A DNA stretch of 64,000 nt, taken from NCBI GenBank assembly GCA_018223435.1, contig JAGTTO010000001.1:930001-994000 (forward strand), given 5' to 3'. The DNA comes from Lachnospiraceae bacterium Marseille-Q4251 (GTDB lineage: Bacteria > Bacillota > Clostridia > Lachnospirales > Lachnospiraceae). Every line of letters starts with the position of its first letter. The stretch's first letter is position 1. This document shows, one piece after another, positions 38,693 to 47,839 of the stretch. Position numbers and translations under genes: made by a program. The notes beneath the pieces are model-generated. The model was not told the DNA's origin, made no database searches, and saw only the letters and a list, made by a program, of their open reading frames with translations.

Positions 38693-40891
38693 CTATAAAT
38701 CTTCGTGTAGTTTTATATCGCTATTATCTGCCATGCATTGTTTTAAGGCAACGATCATTTTTTCCGCATCCAGCGGTTTTGCAAGATGGATATTCATTCC
38801 TGCCAGCCGGCTGTTGATAATATCTTCTGCAAAGGCGTTAGCGGACATTGCAATGATCGGAATCCTCATGGCATCCCTTCTTTTCATTTCCCTGATTGTT
38901 CTTGCCGCATCCAGTCCATTCATCCGCGGCATCATAACATCCATATAAATTACCCCGAAATAATCCGGTGCAGATTTCCCGAAGATTTCAACTGCTTCTT
39001 TCCCGTCCGCTGCACATGTAACCTCCATACCGCTGTCTTCCAGTATGCATCTGGAAATTTCCATGTTCAGTTCATTGTCTTCTACAACCAATGCCCGCAT
39101 GCCTGCCACCGAATAATCATCAAGGCTTACTGGCTTGTCTGATAAATTACTGTTTTTATCCTGTGTGCCAATTTTGAATGGAATTTTTACAATAACTGTT
39201 GTCCCGACACCTGCTTTGCTCTTCAGTTCAATAGTTCCACCCATCCTGTCCACAAGCTGTTTCGTAATCGCAAGCCCCAGTCCGGTGCCTTCATACCGGG
39301 ATCTGCTTGTCTCGCTTTCCTGAGAGAACATATCAAAAGCATGTGCAATAAAATCTTCACTCATACCCACACCCTGGTCTTTGCAATAGAAAGTGAAAAA
39401 TACTCTGCCATCATCCAGAGTTTCTTCCTTAACCCAGACCGTGATCACACTGCCCGACTGACTGAATTTTATGGCATTGTCTATAATATTCGACAGGATT
39501 CTGCCAAGATATACCGGATTTCCAATCAGAGCGATGTGGCTGTATGTACCATTTTTCCAGTCAACCTCATACCGGATGCCTTTCTTTGCAGCCCGCTCAT
39601 CATAAATCTGGTTCAGTTCCCGCAGTACCATTGTCAGATCAAACAAAAGCTGCTGATCCTTCAAATCTCCGCTCTGTAGTTTATTCATATCCAGCACATC
39701 ATTTACCAGAGATACCAGATATTTCAGAGCTTCCATTTCCTTCTCTCTGATCTTCTGCTGCATCTGGAGATCATCTGCGTACTGATTCCCCATATTTACC
39801 ATACCGATAATGCCGTTCAGTGGTGTACGGATATCATGACTCATAGTTGCCAGAAACCTTGTTTTCATTTCGGCTTCTCGCTTTGCTGCTTCCGCTGCAA
39901 AGTTAAGATCCTCTTCGCGTCTCTTGGAATCGCTGATACCACGGACCGTACATAAAACATGGGTAACATTTCCAGACTGATCCCGTTTTTTTACAATAAA
40001 AAGCATCCTGTGCCAGCTGCCATCACACATCCTGTATTCTGTAGAAATACATTCTTCCGTCTTCAATCTGGCTGAAAGTGTAGAAACATCCAGAAATGGA
40101 CGTATCAGCGGACGGTATTCCGGTGCAACCATGGTATCACAAAGCTGATACAGTTTCTCCGATGCACATCCTCTGTTTCCTGTCAGTTTGTGTATTTCAC
40201 TGTCATTTGATACCTCTTCAAAAAAATCTTTCTGCACATCAATCCTGTAGATAGAACAGTAACTCTTGGCAATTGCCGAAATTATTTCATTACTCAGCCG
40301 TGTCTCGTCCAGTGCCTGCTTTAACTGATTCTGGATTGTAGTTTCCTTTTCCATGATATCATCAATATGCCGGAAACCCACCAGTGCGAAAAAATGTTTC
40401 TCGTCCTGGTATATTTTGACTGCCTGTGCCTCAAAAAATTCATGCTGGTTCGGATTCGGTTTGCTTCTGTAATGGTAGGCAATGCGCTCCTTCCGGGAAA
40501 GCTGTTCCTTCAGATGCCCTGTCGAAATCCAGTCCTTAAATTCCTGTCTTTCTTTCTCATACAGATACTGAACCGCATATTGGTCAGCAGAATAATTGAA
40601 ATTATCACACTGTTTCAGATTCATTTTTTTTACGTTGGTTCCGTCGTTTATATGGAGAATTTCAAAGGAACCGGTATTTAATTCAACATAATAGACAGCC
40701 GTAAAATCTGCACATATCTTGTCCAAAAGCCGTCTTTCCGCCATCTGTTCTTCCAGCATACTTTTCAGTTTTCTGTTCCTCATATGTACCATTACAGTCA
40801 GGATAAGAAGCAGAACGATCAGCACGGCTATAAAAGTCAAAGCAACCACAGACTGCTGCTGCTCCAGAAATATATATTTCATTTCTGCCAT
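38693..40891 (-). CDS. Hybrid sensor histidine kinase with PAS-like domains and receiver
   Basis: 732 aa. Membrane segment at residues 15-35 (VVALTFIAVLIVLLLILTVM), two PAS-like regions (about 50-180 and 200-330), HisKA with FLATMSHDIRTPLNGIIGMV, HATPase_c with IIDNAIKFSQ and GTGLGLAITKQLV, and a receiver with VVEDNELNMEI and aspartate in YMDVMMPRMNGLD. No Hpt or output domain. It follows the larger kinase by 56 bases and probably shares its riboswitch-controlled transcript. Confidence 0.9.
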   Translation of the reverse strand: MAEMKYIFLEQQQSVVALTFIAVLIVLLLILTVMVHMRNRKLKSMLEEQMAERRLLDKICADFTAVYYVELNTGSFEILHINDGTNVKKMNLKQCDNFNYSADQYAVQYLYEKERQEFKDWISTGHLKEQLSRKERIAYHYRSKPNPNQHEFFEAQAVKIYQDEKHFFALVGFRHIDDIMEKETTIQNQLKQALDETRLSNEIISAIAKSYCSIYRIDVQKDFFEEVSNDSEIHKLTGNRGCASEKLYQLCDTMVAPEYRPLIRPFLDVSTLSARLKTEECISTEYRMCDGSWHRMLFIVKKRDQSGNVTHVLCTVRGISDSKRREEDLNFAAEAAKREAEMKTRFLATMSHDIRTPLNGIIGMVNMGNQYADDLQMQQKIREKEMEALKYLVSLVNDVLDMNKLQSGDLKDQQLLFDLTMVLRELNQIYDERAAKKGIRYEVDWKNGTYSHIALIGNPVYLGRILSNIIDNAIKFSQSGSVITVWVKEETLDDGRVFFTFYCKDQGVGMSEDFIAHAFDMFSQESETSRSRYEGTGLGLAITKQLVDRMGGTIELKSKAGVGTTVIVKIPFKIGTQDKNSNLSDKPVSLDDYSVAGMRALVVEDNELNMEISRCILEDSGMEVTCAADGKEAVEIFGKSAPDYFGVIYMDVMMPRMNGLDAARTIREMKRRDAMRIPIIAMSANAFAEDIINSRLAGMNIHLAKPLDAEKMIVALKQCMADNSDIKLHEDL

Positions 40892-40947
40892 AACAAAATC
40901 CTCTCTTTATATTTCCCGCCTGCTTTTCCCATGCACCCGTGAATCCA

Positions 40948-43900
40948 TTATAGCCAGCTTTCCAAAACATCATTCAGCTTATTCATATCCAGCGGTTTTG
41001 CGATGTGTCCATTCATGCCTGTATTTTTTGCCAGCTGCACATCTTCTGCAAAAGCATTGGCAGTCATCGCAACAATCGGCAGTTTTCCCCGCTTGCCAGG
41101 GAGACTTCTGATCGCTGCGGTTGCCTCATAACCATTCATAACAGGCATTTGGATATCCATAAAAATAAGATCATACCAGCCTTTCGAAGAAGCTTCCACC
41201 TTTTCGACTGCGATTTTGCCATTTTCTGCTGTTTCCACTTCCGCCCCTGTCATCTGCAGAATTTCAACAGCAATCTCTCTGTTTAACTCATTATCCTCGA
41301 CCAGCAGAATCCTCTTTCCTGTGTAATCTGCTTCTGACAGTTTCTCCAGATAATTCCTTGCTGTTTTTTCTTTTCTGCCTGAAGTAAACTGCCGCAGCGT
41401 AGCCGTCAGCCGGGAACGGAACAGCGGTTTTGCAATAAAAGCATCTATGCCTGCAGCCTTTGCTTCTTCTTCGATCTCGCTGAATTCATAGGATGTCAGT
41501 ACAATGATGGTGATCTCTTTCCCTATCCGTTTCCGGATCTGCCTGGCAGTTTCTATGCCATCCATTTCCGGCATCTTCCAGTCCAGGATCACAGCAAAGT
41601 AATCACTGCTCAACTCATGACGTGCATAGCAACGCTCAACAGCTTCCCTGCCAGAAAGAACCCATTCACCTGTAATGCCGATCTCTTTCAGTGTGCCAAC
41701 TGTACTTTCACAGCATGTCCTGTCATCATCCACAACCAGAACCGGCAGATTCATCAGATTTTTGTCCTGTTCTTTTTCTTTTTCCTGAAGTTCCAGATAA
41801 ATCGTTACCGTGATTCTGGTCCCCTTGTGTAAGGTGCTGTCCACTTTAATATTACCATTCATCAGGTTCACAATATTTCTGCTGATTGCCATTCCCAGAC
41901 CAGTTCCCTGAACTCTGGTTGTCCGGTGGTCATCCGCGCGGCTGAAAGGATCAAACATGATTTTCTGGAATTCCGGTGACATACCGATCCCATTATCCTC
42001 AATCGTAAATTCATAGCATCCAAGTTCCGAAAATCCATTGGGCTTTTCCTCTATGGAAAAAGTAATATTCCCACCATCCGGTGTATACTTGATCGCATTA
42101 CTCATCAGATTCACAAATACCTGCTGAATCCTCAAGCTGTCACCACAGACAGCCTCATGTTCAATATGATTGATGTGTATATCAAAATTATGTTTATGTT
42201 CATCAAGCACCGGTTTCGTAAGTGTAATAAGATTATCTACCAGCTCTGACAGATTGAAATCTTCCTGTGCCAGTGTCATTTTTCCACTTTCAATACATGC
42301 CATATCCAATACTTCATTGATCAGCCCCAGCAGATGGCGGCTTGATTCTGTGATCTTGCCGAGGCATTCAATGACTCTGTCCTGGCTCTCAACATTTGCT
42401 CCTGCGATTGCCGTCAGACCCACAATCGCATTCATTGGTGTCCGGATATCATGGGACATATTGGAAAGGAATTCTGTTTTCGCACGATTTGCATTTTCTG
42501 CGGACCGGTAAGCCTCTTTCAGTGCCTGACGGGATTCAATCTCTGCTTTCTTCTCCTGTGTCACATCCATGGATGCCAGCAATACCTTTTCCAGCTTTCC
42601 ATTCTTCCATTCCAAGGGAATATAAGAAGCGATTTTATAAGTCTTTTCATCCAGGCTGCAATACTCAAACTTATAAATATCATTTTCACTTTTCAGTTTT
42701 TTCCGAATATTATCCGGGGCTATCAGGATATCTATAGCTTCCAATGGTTCCAGTGTCTTATATTTTTCAAGAACCTGCATCTGAAAATCATGATAGAATC
42801 CCAGAGGTTTATATATCATCTGTCCATTCAGATTGTAGAATTCATATCTGTCATTTTCCAGATCACAGACAACAAAACGGTCAACCAGACGCACAATGCT
42901 CTGGATCAGCTGCTCCATGGAAGCATTATCCGCTGCCATCTGCAGATGCCGTGCGCTCTCTACCTTTGCCTCTGTGATATCACGCAGAAAGATCATGGCA
43001 TATTCTGAATCCTCTATCTCACCGCGTATGATCACATTGCGGACCCATCGTTCTTCTCCATTCAGAGTGATCCGGCACTCCAAAGATAATTCTGTTTCCA
43101 GACCTTTCAGTTTTTCTGCAATATAACCACGGTCGTAAAAAGAGGATACTGCCTTCTTATCTGTCTCCACAACATAAGAATCCACAAAATGACGGATCAG
43201 TTCATCCCATGTGCGACTCTGTTCAAAAACTGTCATCAAAGACGGTTCAACCTTAAAGGTATCAAAAGTATTCGCTTCCAGATTCACATAATACTCACAC
43301 AGATCTGTTTTCGTAAAAGCCCGGTGGAAAGCAGCAGACCTTTGTGCCTGCATGGCTTCTTTTTTCTCCGCATCAACATTAATAAAAATCCCGGCAATCC
43401 TGCTGGCAGAACCATCCAGCCGGCGTACCACTTCTGCCGATGCCCGAAACCACTGGTATTGATTATCCTTCATTCTCATACGATACTCTACCTGGTATTT
43501 TATCTGGTTCGTCTTATCCTTAATTGCCGCCTGAAGCTGCACCATTACTCTTTCTTTATCCTGTGGATGCAGAAGGTCAGACCAGGCTTCCAGTTTATTC
43601 GGAAAGTCCAGAGTGTCATGAAACCCCAGCATTTTTCGGAATTCATGACTCCAGTTTGCATTCACAATCTCACTGTTTTCGTCACAGTCAAAATACCAGA
43701 AGCCGGAACAGATAGCCTCATTGAGCAGTGCCAAATTTACATGATCCCAGTTGACCTGTACGGACATAACCCAGATCTGTCTGCCCGCCTCATCTGTCGC
43801 ATCCTCTTTACAAAGCCGTACATTATTCACTGTACCGTCTGCTGCAAGGATCTGTGCCTCCCCTGCTCCGTGAAGCTGCAAAAAACGGTCTCGCTCCAGT

Positions 43901-44154
43901 ATATCTTCCTCGTCATAAAAGAAGTTTCTCAATGAGCCTTTTGTCTGTTCCATGAAAGTATCGAATGTATATCCTGTACTATGTAACAGCAGATTACTCA
44001 CAGACAAAATAGACAGGTTTTGGTCATAATATCCTGTCATTATACCTACCCCGCCATTATTTTCCAGTGTTTTCTGTACGGCCTGTGACATGGCCTGTGT
44101 CTGCCCCGTTACAGTCTCACCTAAGGAATATATTTTGTCTTCATAATTTTTCAT
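40948..44154 (-). CDS. Multi-PAS hybrid histidine kinase with two receivers
   Basis: 1068 aa, no membrane segment. At least three PAS-type regions with PAC motifs (YRMRMKDNQYQWFRAS, CRITLNGEERWVRN), HisKA FLSNMSHDIRTPMNAIVGL near residue 570, HATPase_c (NLMSNAIKYTPDGG, GTGLGMAISRNIV), receiver 1 (VLDWKMPEMDGIE) and receiver 2 (LIFMDIQMPVMNGYE). Cytoplasmic signal integrator with output unknown. A c-di-GMP-I riboswitch and terminator lie in the 330-base leader, so expression is expected to follow c-di-GMP. Confidence 0.92.
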   Translation of the reverse strand: MKNYEDKIYSLGETVTGQTQAMSQAVQKTLENNGGVGIMTGYYDQNLSILSVSNLLLHSTGYTFDTFMEQTKGSLRNFFYDEEDILERDRFLQLHGAGEAQILAADGTVNNVRLCKEDATDEAGRQIWVMSVQVNWDHVNLALLNEAICSGFWYFDCDENSEIVNANWSHEFRKMLGFHDTLDFPNKLEAWSDLLHPQDKERVMVQLQAAIKDKTNQIKYQVEYRMRMKDNQYQWFRASAEVVRRLDGSASRIAGIFINVDAEKKEAMQAQRSAAFHRAFTKTDLCEYYVNLEANTFDTFKVEPSLMTVFEQSRTWDELIRHFVDSYVVETDKKAVSSFYDRGYIAEKLKGLETELSLECRITLNGEERWVRNVIIRGEIEDSEYAMIFLRDITEAKVESARHLQMAADNASMEQLIQSIVRLVDRFVVCDLENDRYEFYNLNGQMIYKPLGFYHDFQMQVLEKYKTLEPLEAIDILIAPDNIRKKLKSENDIYKFEYCSLDEKTYKIASYIPLEWKNGKLEKVLLASMDVTQEKKAEIESRQALKEAYRSAENANRAKTEFLSNMSHDIRTPMNAIVGLTAIAGANVESQDRVIECLGKITESSRHLLGLINEVLDMACIESGKMTLAQEDFNLSELVDNLITLTKPVLDEHKHNFDIHINHIEHEAVCGDSLRIQQVFVNLMSNAIKYTPDGGNITFSIEEKPNGFSELGCYEFTIEDNGIGMSPEFQKIMFDPFSRADDHRTTRVQGTGLGMAISRNIVNLMNGNIKVDSTLHKGTRITVTIYLELQEKEKEQDKNLMNLPVLVVDDDRTCCESTVGTLKEIGITGEWVLSGREAVERCYARHELSSDYFAVILDWKMPEMDGIETARQIRKRIGKEITIIVLTSYEFSEIEEEAKAAGIDAFIAKPLFRSRLTATLRQFTSGRKEKTARNYLEKLSEADYTGKRILLVEDNELNREIAVEILQMTGAEVETAENGKIAVEKVEASSKGWYDLIFMDIQMPVMNGYEATAAIRSLPGKRGKLPIVAMTANAFAEDVQLAKNTGMNGHIAKPLDMNKLNDVLESWL

Positions 44155-44253
44155 TTTATAAAAATCCTCTCTCCGTCTTATGCCTTCTTCATTCTGCTTT
44201 TATCTGTATACAGAAAACCTGTCCCTGCCAGTTTTTGTACCCATTTTGGCATA

Positions 44254-44287
44254 TAAAAAGGACACTTGCCAAAATATGCCAGTGTCC
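44254..44287 (-). terminator. Terminator between riboswitch and kinase gene
   Basis: Minus strand: GGACACT, loop, AGTGTCC, then TTTTTATA. It lies about 100 bases after the riboswitch aptamer and 100 before the kinase start, consistent with transcriptional control. Confidence 0.88.
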
Positions 44288-44384
44288 CTACTACATTTCT
44301 TTAGAATCACTCATCCATATAGTATAAAAGTTATCGAGATTTCTTCCGTTTTCACATCTTTTCCATATATGATATGGAAACAGT

Positions 44385-44467
44385 TGCAACCGGCTGACCT
44401 AGTCAAACTTTCTGACTTTAGCCCCTTCTGGCTTTGCGTCCCTGCCTTTCAGCAGGTTTGCCTTTAA
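44385..44467 (-). ncRNA. c-di-GMP-I (GEMM-I) riboswitch aptamer
   Basis: Minus strand. The conserved core is present in order: GGCAAACC, hairpin CCTGC-TGAAAG-GCAGG with the GAAA tetraloop, GGGACGCAAAGCC, then GGGGCTAAAG, a variable P3 arm, TAGGTCAGCCGGTTGC. The ACGCAAAGCC block and GNRA-capped hairpin are the GEMM-I signatures. It precedes a terminator and the multi-PAS kinase gene. Confidence 0.93.
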
Positions 44468-44491
44468 ATAATTTCTATTTTTATCTAAAAT

Positions 44492-44520
44492 AAAATACCA
44501 TAAATGTTTTTACACGTCAA
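44492..44520 (-). promoter_or_regulatory. Promoter of the riboswitch-kinase transcript
   Basis: Minus strand TTGACG (44520-44515), 17-base spacer, TATTTT (44497-44492). Transcription would start about 20 bases before the aptamer. Confidence 0.75.
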
Positions 44521-44533
44521 TGGAGTAAATAAT

Positions 44534-44818
44534 TCATTTCTTATAGATGTAATATTTCTCTTCCCCCATAGGCATATCGGAAAAAAGCATATTTTGGGCA
44601 CGTTCGTCTGTATAGGAAATACCGCCAAGAATATCAATTTCTCCCTTTTCATTGACGATATTATAAGTTTCTTCAAAAGAACCTACCCGGACAACATGAT
44701 CAGAATTTTCCCTGGAAGATGTGGAAACATGAAAAACAACCAAACATATAATTGTGCAAAATATAAAGTAACAAAATTTGAAATTCCTTATATTCTATAC
44801 TAATTTGCACTTCTTCAT
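44534..44818 (-). pseudogene. Decayed 5' fragment of a BvgS-like sensor kinase
   Basis: Reading from ATG at 44818 (GGAGG upstream) gives MKKCKLV, an in-frame TAG, then a signal-like hydrophobic stretch (CYFIFCTIICLVVF), then VVRVGSFEETYNIVNEKGE, typical of the first lobe of extracellular SBP_bac_3 sensor domains. This is fused directly to IDILGGISYTDERAQNMLFS, which normally lies about 50 or more residues further on. So it has a nonsense codon and an internal deletion, and it ends soon after. Kinase domains are absent. Confidence 0.75.
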
Positions 44819-44943
44819 CTTTCTCCCACCCTCCAGGCTACAGTCGCCTGCTTGCTTCCAGATTTAAATTTTACATTCATTAATATTCAATACCCCCACA
44901 ACATTTTTATAAATATTTTTGCAACAGCTTCAATGAGATTTCT

Positions 44944-45858
44944 TTATTCTGTATGGATGTCTGTTTCATTATATATGCGGTTTTTATGATTTTTTGTCAG
45001 CAGTTTTGTGATCGTTCTTTTTAATAGCGGAATATCAATCGGCTTTCCGATATGTTCATCCATCCCGGCATCCAGACAAGCTTTTCGGTCTTCCTCAAAA
45101 GCATTTGCCGTCATGGCAATGATCGGGATCTTTCTGCCATCTTCACGTTCCAACCCACGGATTGCTTTTGTTGCTTCCAGTCCATCCATAACCGGCATCA
45201 TCACATCCATGATAATAAAATCATACTCACCCATCTTAGAATTTCGGAATATTTCAAGTGCTTCTTTTCCGTTTTTTGCTTCAGCAATATCCAGGTGCTC
45301 TTCTTCCAGGATTGCATGGGCGATCTCCATATTGATGGCATTATCTTCAACAAGAAGCACCCGCTTCCCTGACAGATCCATGCTCTGTGGGCAATTATCC
45401 TTCTGCGGATCATTATTTTCAGCCAGATGATCTATCTCAAATGGAACCGTAAACATAAACGTGCTTCCTACATTTTCTTCGCTTTCCAGTTCTATTGTTC
45501 CACCCATCAGTTCAACAATATCTTTGACAATCGAAAGTCCCAGACCGGAGCCACTGAATGTTGTAGTTGACCGTTTGCCTTCCTGTGCAAAAACATCAAA
45601 CGCATGTTTTTGAAATTCTTCACTCATACCAAGACCGGTATCTGAACATACAAACTGAAAAACAGCCATATTCCCATCATCCGATAATTCTTCACAATGA
45701 ACATTCACTGTTCCATGAAAATGATTGTATTTAATCGCATTGGAATTTTCTACTGTATCCACATAATACCCTCTGCACCAGAAATGCCTATTTCCATACG
45801 TTTCGTTTTTCGGAACAACGAAAAACTTCTCAATGGGAAACAGGGCATGCCCTAACAA
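44944..45858 (-). pseudogene. 3' fragment of a hybrid kinase joined to an IS200 tnpA fragment
   Basis: 304-aa open frame. Residues about 21-36 read YGNRHFWCRGYYVDTV, a hallmark of IS200/IS605 Y1 transposases. The frame then passes directly into a HATPase_c domain from its N-box (SNAIKYN, CSDTGLGMSEEF, GSGLGLSIVKDIV) and a receiver (LLVEDNAINMEI, aspartate in FIIMDVMMPVMDGLE). Sensor and HisKA domains with the phospho-histidine are missing, so it cannot autophosphorylate as a normal kinase. Best seen as a kinase remnant truncated through an IS event. Whether it is expressed is unknown. Confidence 0.8.
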
Positions 45859-45944
45859 GAAAAAGCCGCTGACACGTTATCTCCTAACGCATCAACAGCT
45901 TCTATCCTGCTTTAATTCAATGCATTATTCAGTTTTGTAAAGAT

Positions 45945-47372
45945 TTATTTGCTTTCAGCATTCTCCCTGATACGGTAATAATCATCCATATCAATGCCTA
46001 TTTTTACCTTGGCATCTGGTTTTCGTTTGCCCAAAAGGCACACAGTCTCACAATGATAGGTCGATGGGAAAAGATCGATGCAGCAACATTTCTCTACTCT
46101 GTAGCCACTGCTCTGGAGCGCCACCAGGTCCCTTGCCAGGCTGGTGGGTTTGCAGGAAATGTAGACCATGCGGTCCACGCCGAAGCGGATGATCTTTTCC
46201 AGGGCCTTGGGGTTGATACCGTCTCGCGGCGGATCCAGGACGATAAGATCCGGCATCTCAGAGAGCTCGTCAATGACTTTCAGCACATCGCCTGCATGGA
46301 AATCACAGTTGTCCAGATGGTTGAGGCCTGCGTTCACTTTGGCTGCCTCCACGGCCTCCTCCACGATCTCGACACCCACGACTTTTTTGGCAACCGGGGC
46401 CAGGATCTGGGCAATCGTACCGGTGCCGCTGTAAAGATCGTAAATCACCTTATCCTTCGTCTCACCCACATAGTCTCTGGCCGTCTCATAAAGCACCTCC
46501 GCGCCAAAAGAGTTGGTCTGGAAAAACGAAAACGGAGAAATCTTGAACTTAAGGCCCAGCAGTTCCTCATAGAGAAAATCCCGGCCAAAAAGCGTCCGGC
46601 TCTCGTCGCACTGTACCACGTCTGCCAGGCTGTCATTAATAATATGAAGAACTCCCACCAGCTCGCCGTCCAGAGAAAGAGCCTTCAGACGCTCTGCCAA
46701 AGCGTTCATATCCGCGCTGTTCTGGGAGCTTGTCACCACAGCCACCAGAACCTCGCCGGTTTTCAGGCCTTTCCGCACGAGAAGATGACGCCAGAAGCCC
46801 GTATGACGGAGCTTGTGATAATAAGGGAAGCCGGTCTCAGCAGCAAAATCCAGCACAGCAGAGAGAATTTTCCGGAAATCTTCTTCCACGATCTGACACT
46901 GATCCACGGTCACGATATCATAGAAGCTTCCTCTCTTATGCATACCTAAGGCCAGCGGACCGTCCTTGTAGGCATCGCCGAAGGAGAACTCCATCTTGTT
47001 CCGGTACTCTTTTTCCCTGGGGCTGCCCTTGATCCCCTCGAAATTCAGGTCCGGACATACCTCCCGGAGAAGTTTCTCCACCACGGAACTTTTCATCGCG
47101 AGCTGCTGCTCGTAGGGCAGATTCTGATACGTACAGCCCCCGCAGTTTTCAAAATGAGGACAGGGCGGTTCAATCTCTCCCGGAGCCTTTTCCAGCACTT
47201 CCAGAAGTCGACCCTCGCCTCTGCCGGAACGGGCTTTTGTCACAGAAAAACGGATTTTCTGGCCCGGAACCGCATTTTTCACCACTACAGGCGCGCCCTC
47301 GATCTCCAGGATTCCCTTGTTCGGGAAACGGAGCTCCTTTACAACACCTTCTAAAATTTCACCTTTTTTCAT
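45945..47372 (-). CDS. 23S rRNA (uracil-5)-methyltransferase, RlmD/TrmA family
   Basis: 475 aa from ATG MKKGEILEGVVKEL behind GAAAGGA; the longer frame lacks a site. N-terminal TRAM domain, Fe-S cysteines in CPHFENCGGCTYQN (plus one near residue 160), SAM motif YDLYSGTGTIAQIL, DPPRDGINP and catalytic cysteine YISCKPTSLARDL. It makes 5-methyluridine in 23S rRNA; RlmD and RlmCD specificities cannot be told apart by eye. Monocistronic. Confidence 0.92.
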   Translation of the reverse strand: MKKGEILEGVVKELRFPNKGILEIEGAPVVVKNAVPGQKIRFSVTKARSGRGEGRLLEVLEKAPGEIEPPCPHFENCGGCTYQNLPYEQQLAMKSSVVEKLLREVCPDLNFEGIKGSPREKEYRNKMEFSFGDAYKDGPLALGMHKRGSFYDIVTVDQCQIVEEDFRKILSAVLDFAAETGFPYYHKLRHTGFWRHLLVRKGLKTGEVLVAVVTSSQNSADMNALAERLKALSLDGELVGVLHIINDSLADVVQCDESRTLFGRDFLYEELLGLKFKISPFSFFQTNSFGAEVLYETARDYVGETKDKVIYDLYSGTGTIAQILAPVAKKVVGVEIVEEAVEAAKVNAGLNHLDNCDFHAGDVLKVIDELSEMPDLIVLDPPRDGINPKALEKIIRFGVDRMVYISCKPTSLARDLVALQSSGYRVEKCCCIDLFPSTYHCETVCLLGKRKPDAKVKIGIDMDDYYRIRENAESK

Positions 47373-47453
47373 CTGTTTTCCTTTCTCATAAAAAGAGACA
47401 GGTGCCTGCCTGACAGACATCTGTCTCACTTTTTATTTTCTCTGATCTGAAGC

Positions 47454-47720
47454 TTATTCCTCCTCGGAAGCTTCCTCGTCTTTCTTCTCTGATTTCTTGT
47501 CCTCCTCTTCGTCATCGAAGTAGTCGTCGAAATCATCATCAAAATCATCATCGAAATCTTCCAGATAATCCGGAGTAAAATAACGATATACTGCGTATGC
47601 GATGGCTGCCACTGCTGTTACGGCTCCGATCGCTGCCAGAACCCAGAGAACTACGTTCTTCGGCTTCTCTTCTTCTTTTTTCTGAAGACTGTTTAATAAT
47701 TCCTCTAATCTGCTGTTCAT
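47454..47720 (-). CDS. Small membrane protein with acidic repeat tail
   Basis: 88 aa from ATG MNSRLEELLNSLQKKEEE. A cytoplasmic coiled start, one membrane segment (VVLWVLAAIGAVTAVAAIAY), then a strongly acidic tail built of DDFDD repeats and KKSEKKDEEASEEE. This pattern is common in Lachnospiraceae (annotated there as DUF4366-like). Function unknown. Between pcrA and the rRNA methyltransferase. Confidence 0.75.
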   Translation of the reverse strand: MNSRLEELLNSLQKKEEEKPKNVVLWVLAAIGAVTAVAAIAYAVYRYFTPDYLEDFDDDFDDDFDDYFDDEEEDKKSEKKDEEASEEE

Positions 47721-47839
47721 ATTTGCCACGTCCTTTCGCTCCTTTGCACAGACATCATGGAAAACTCCATTGCCGTTCTTCATTCTTTATTCTCGTGTTT
47801 AGTATATCACCTTTCCACGGATAATACTATAATATTTTT

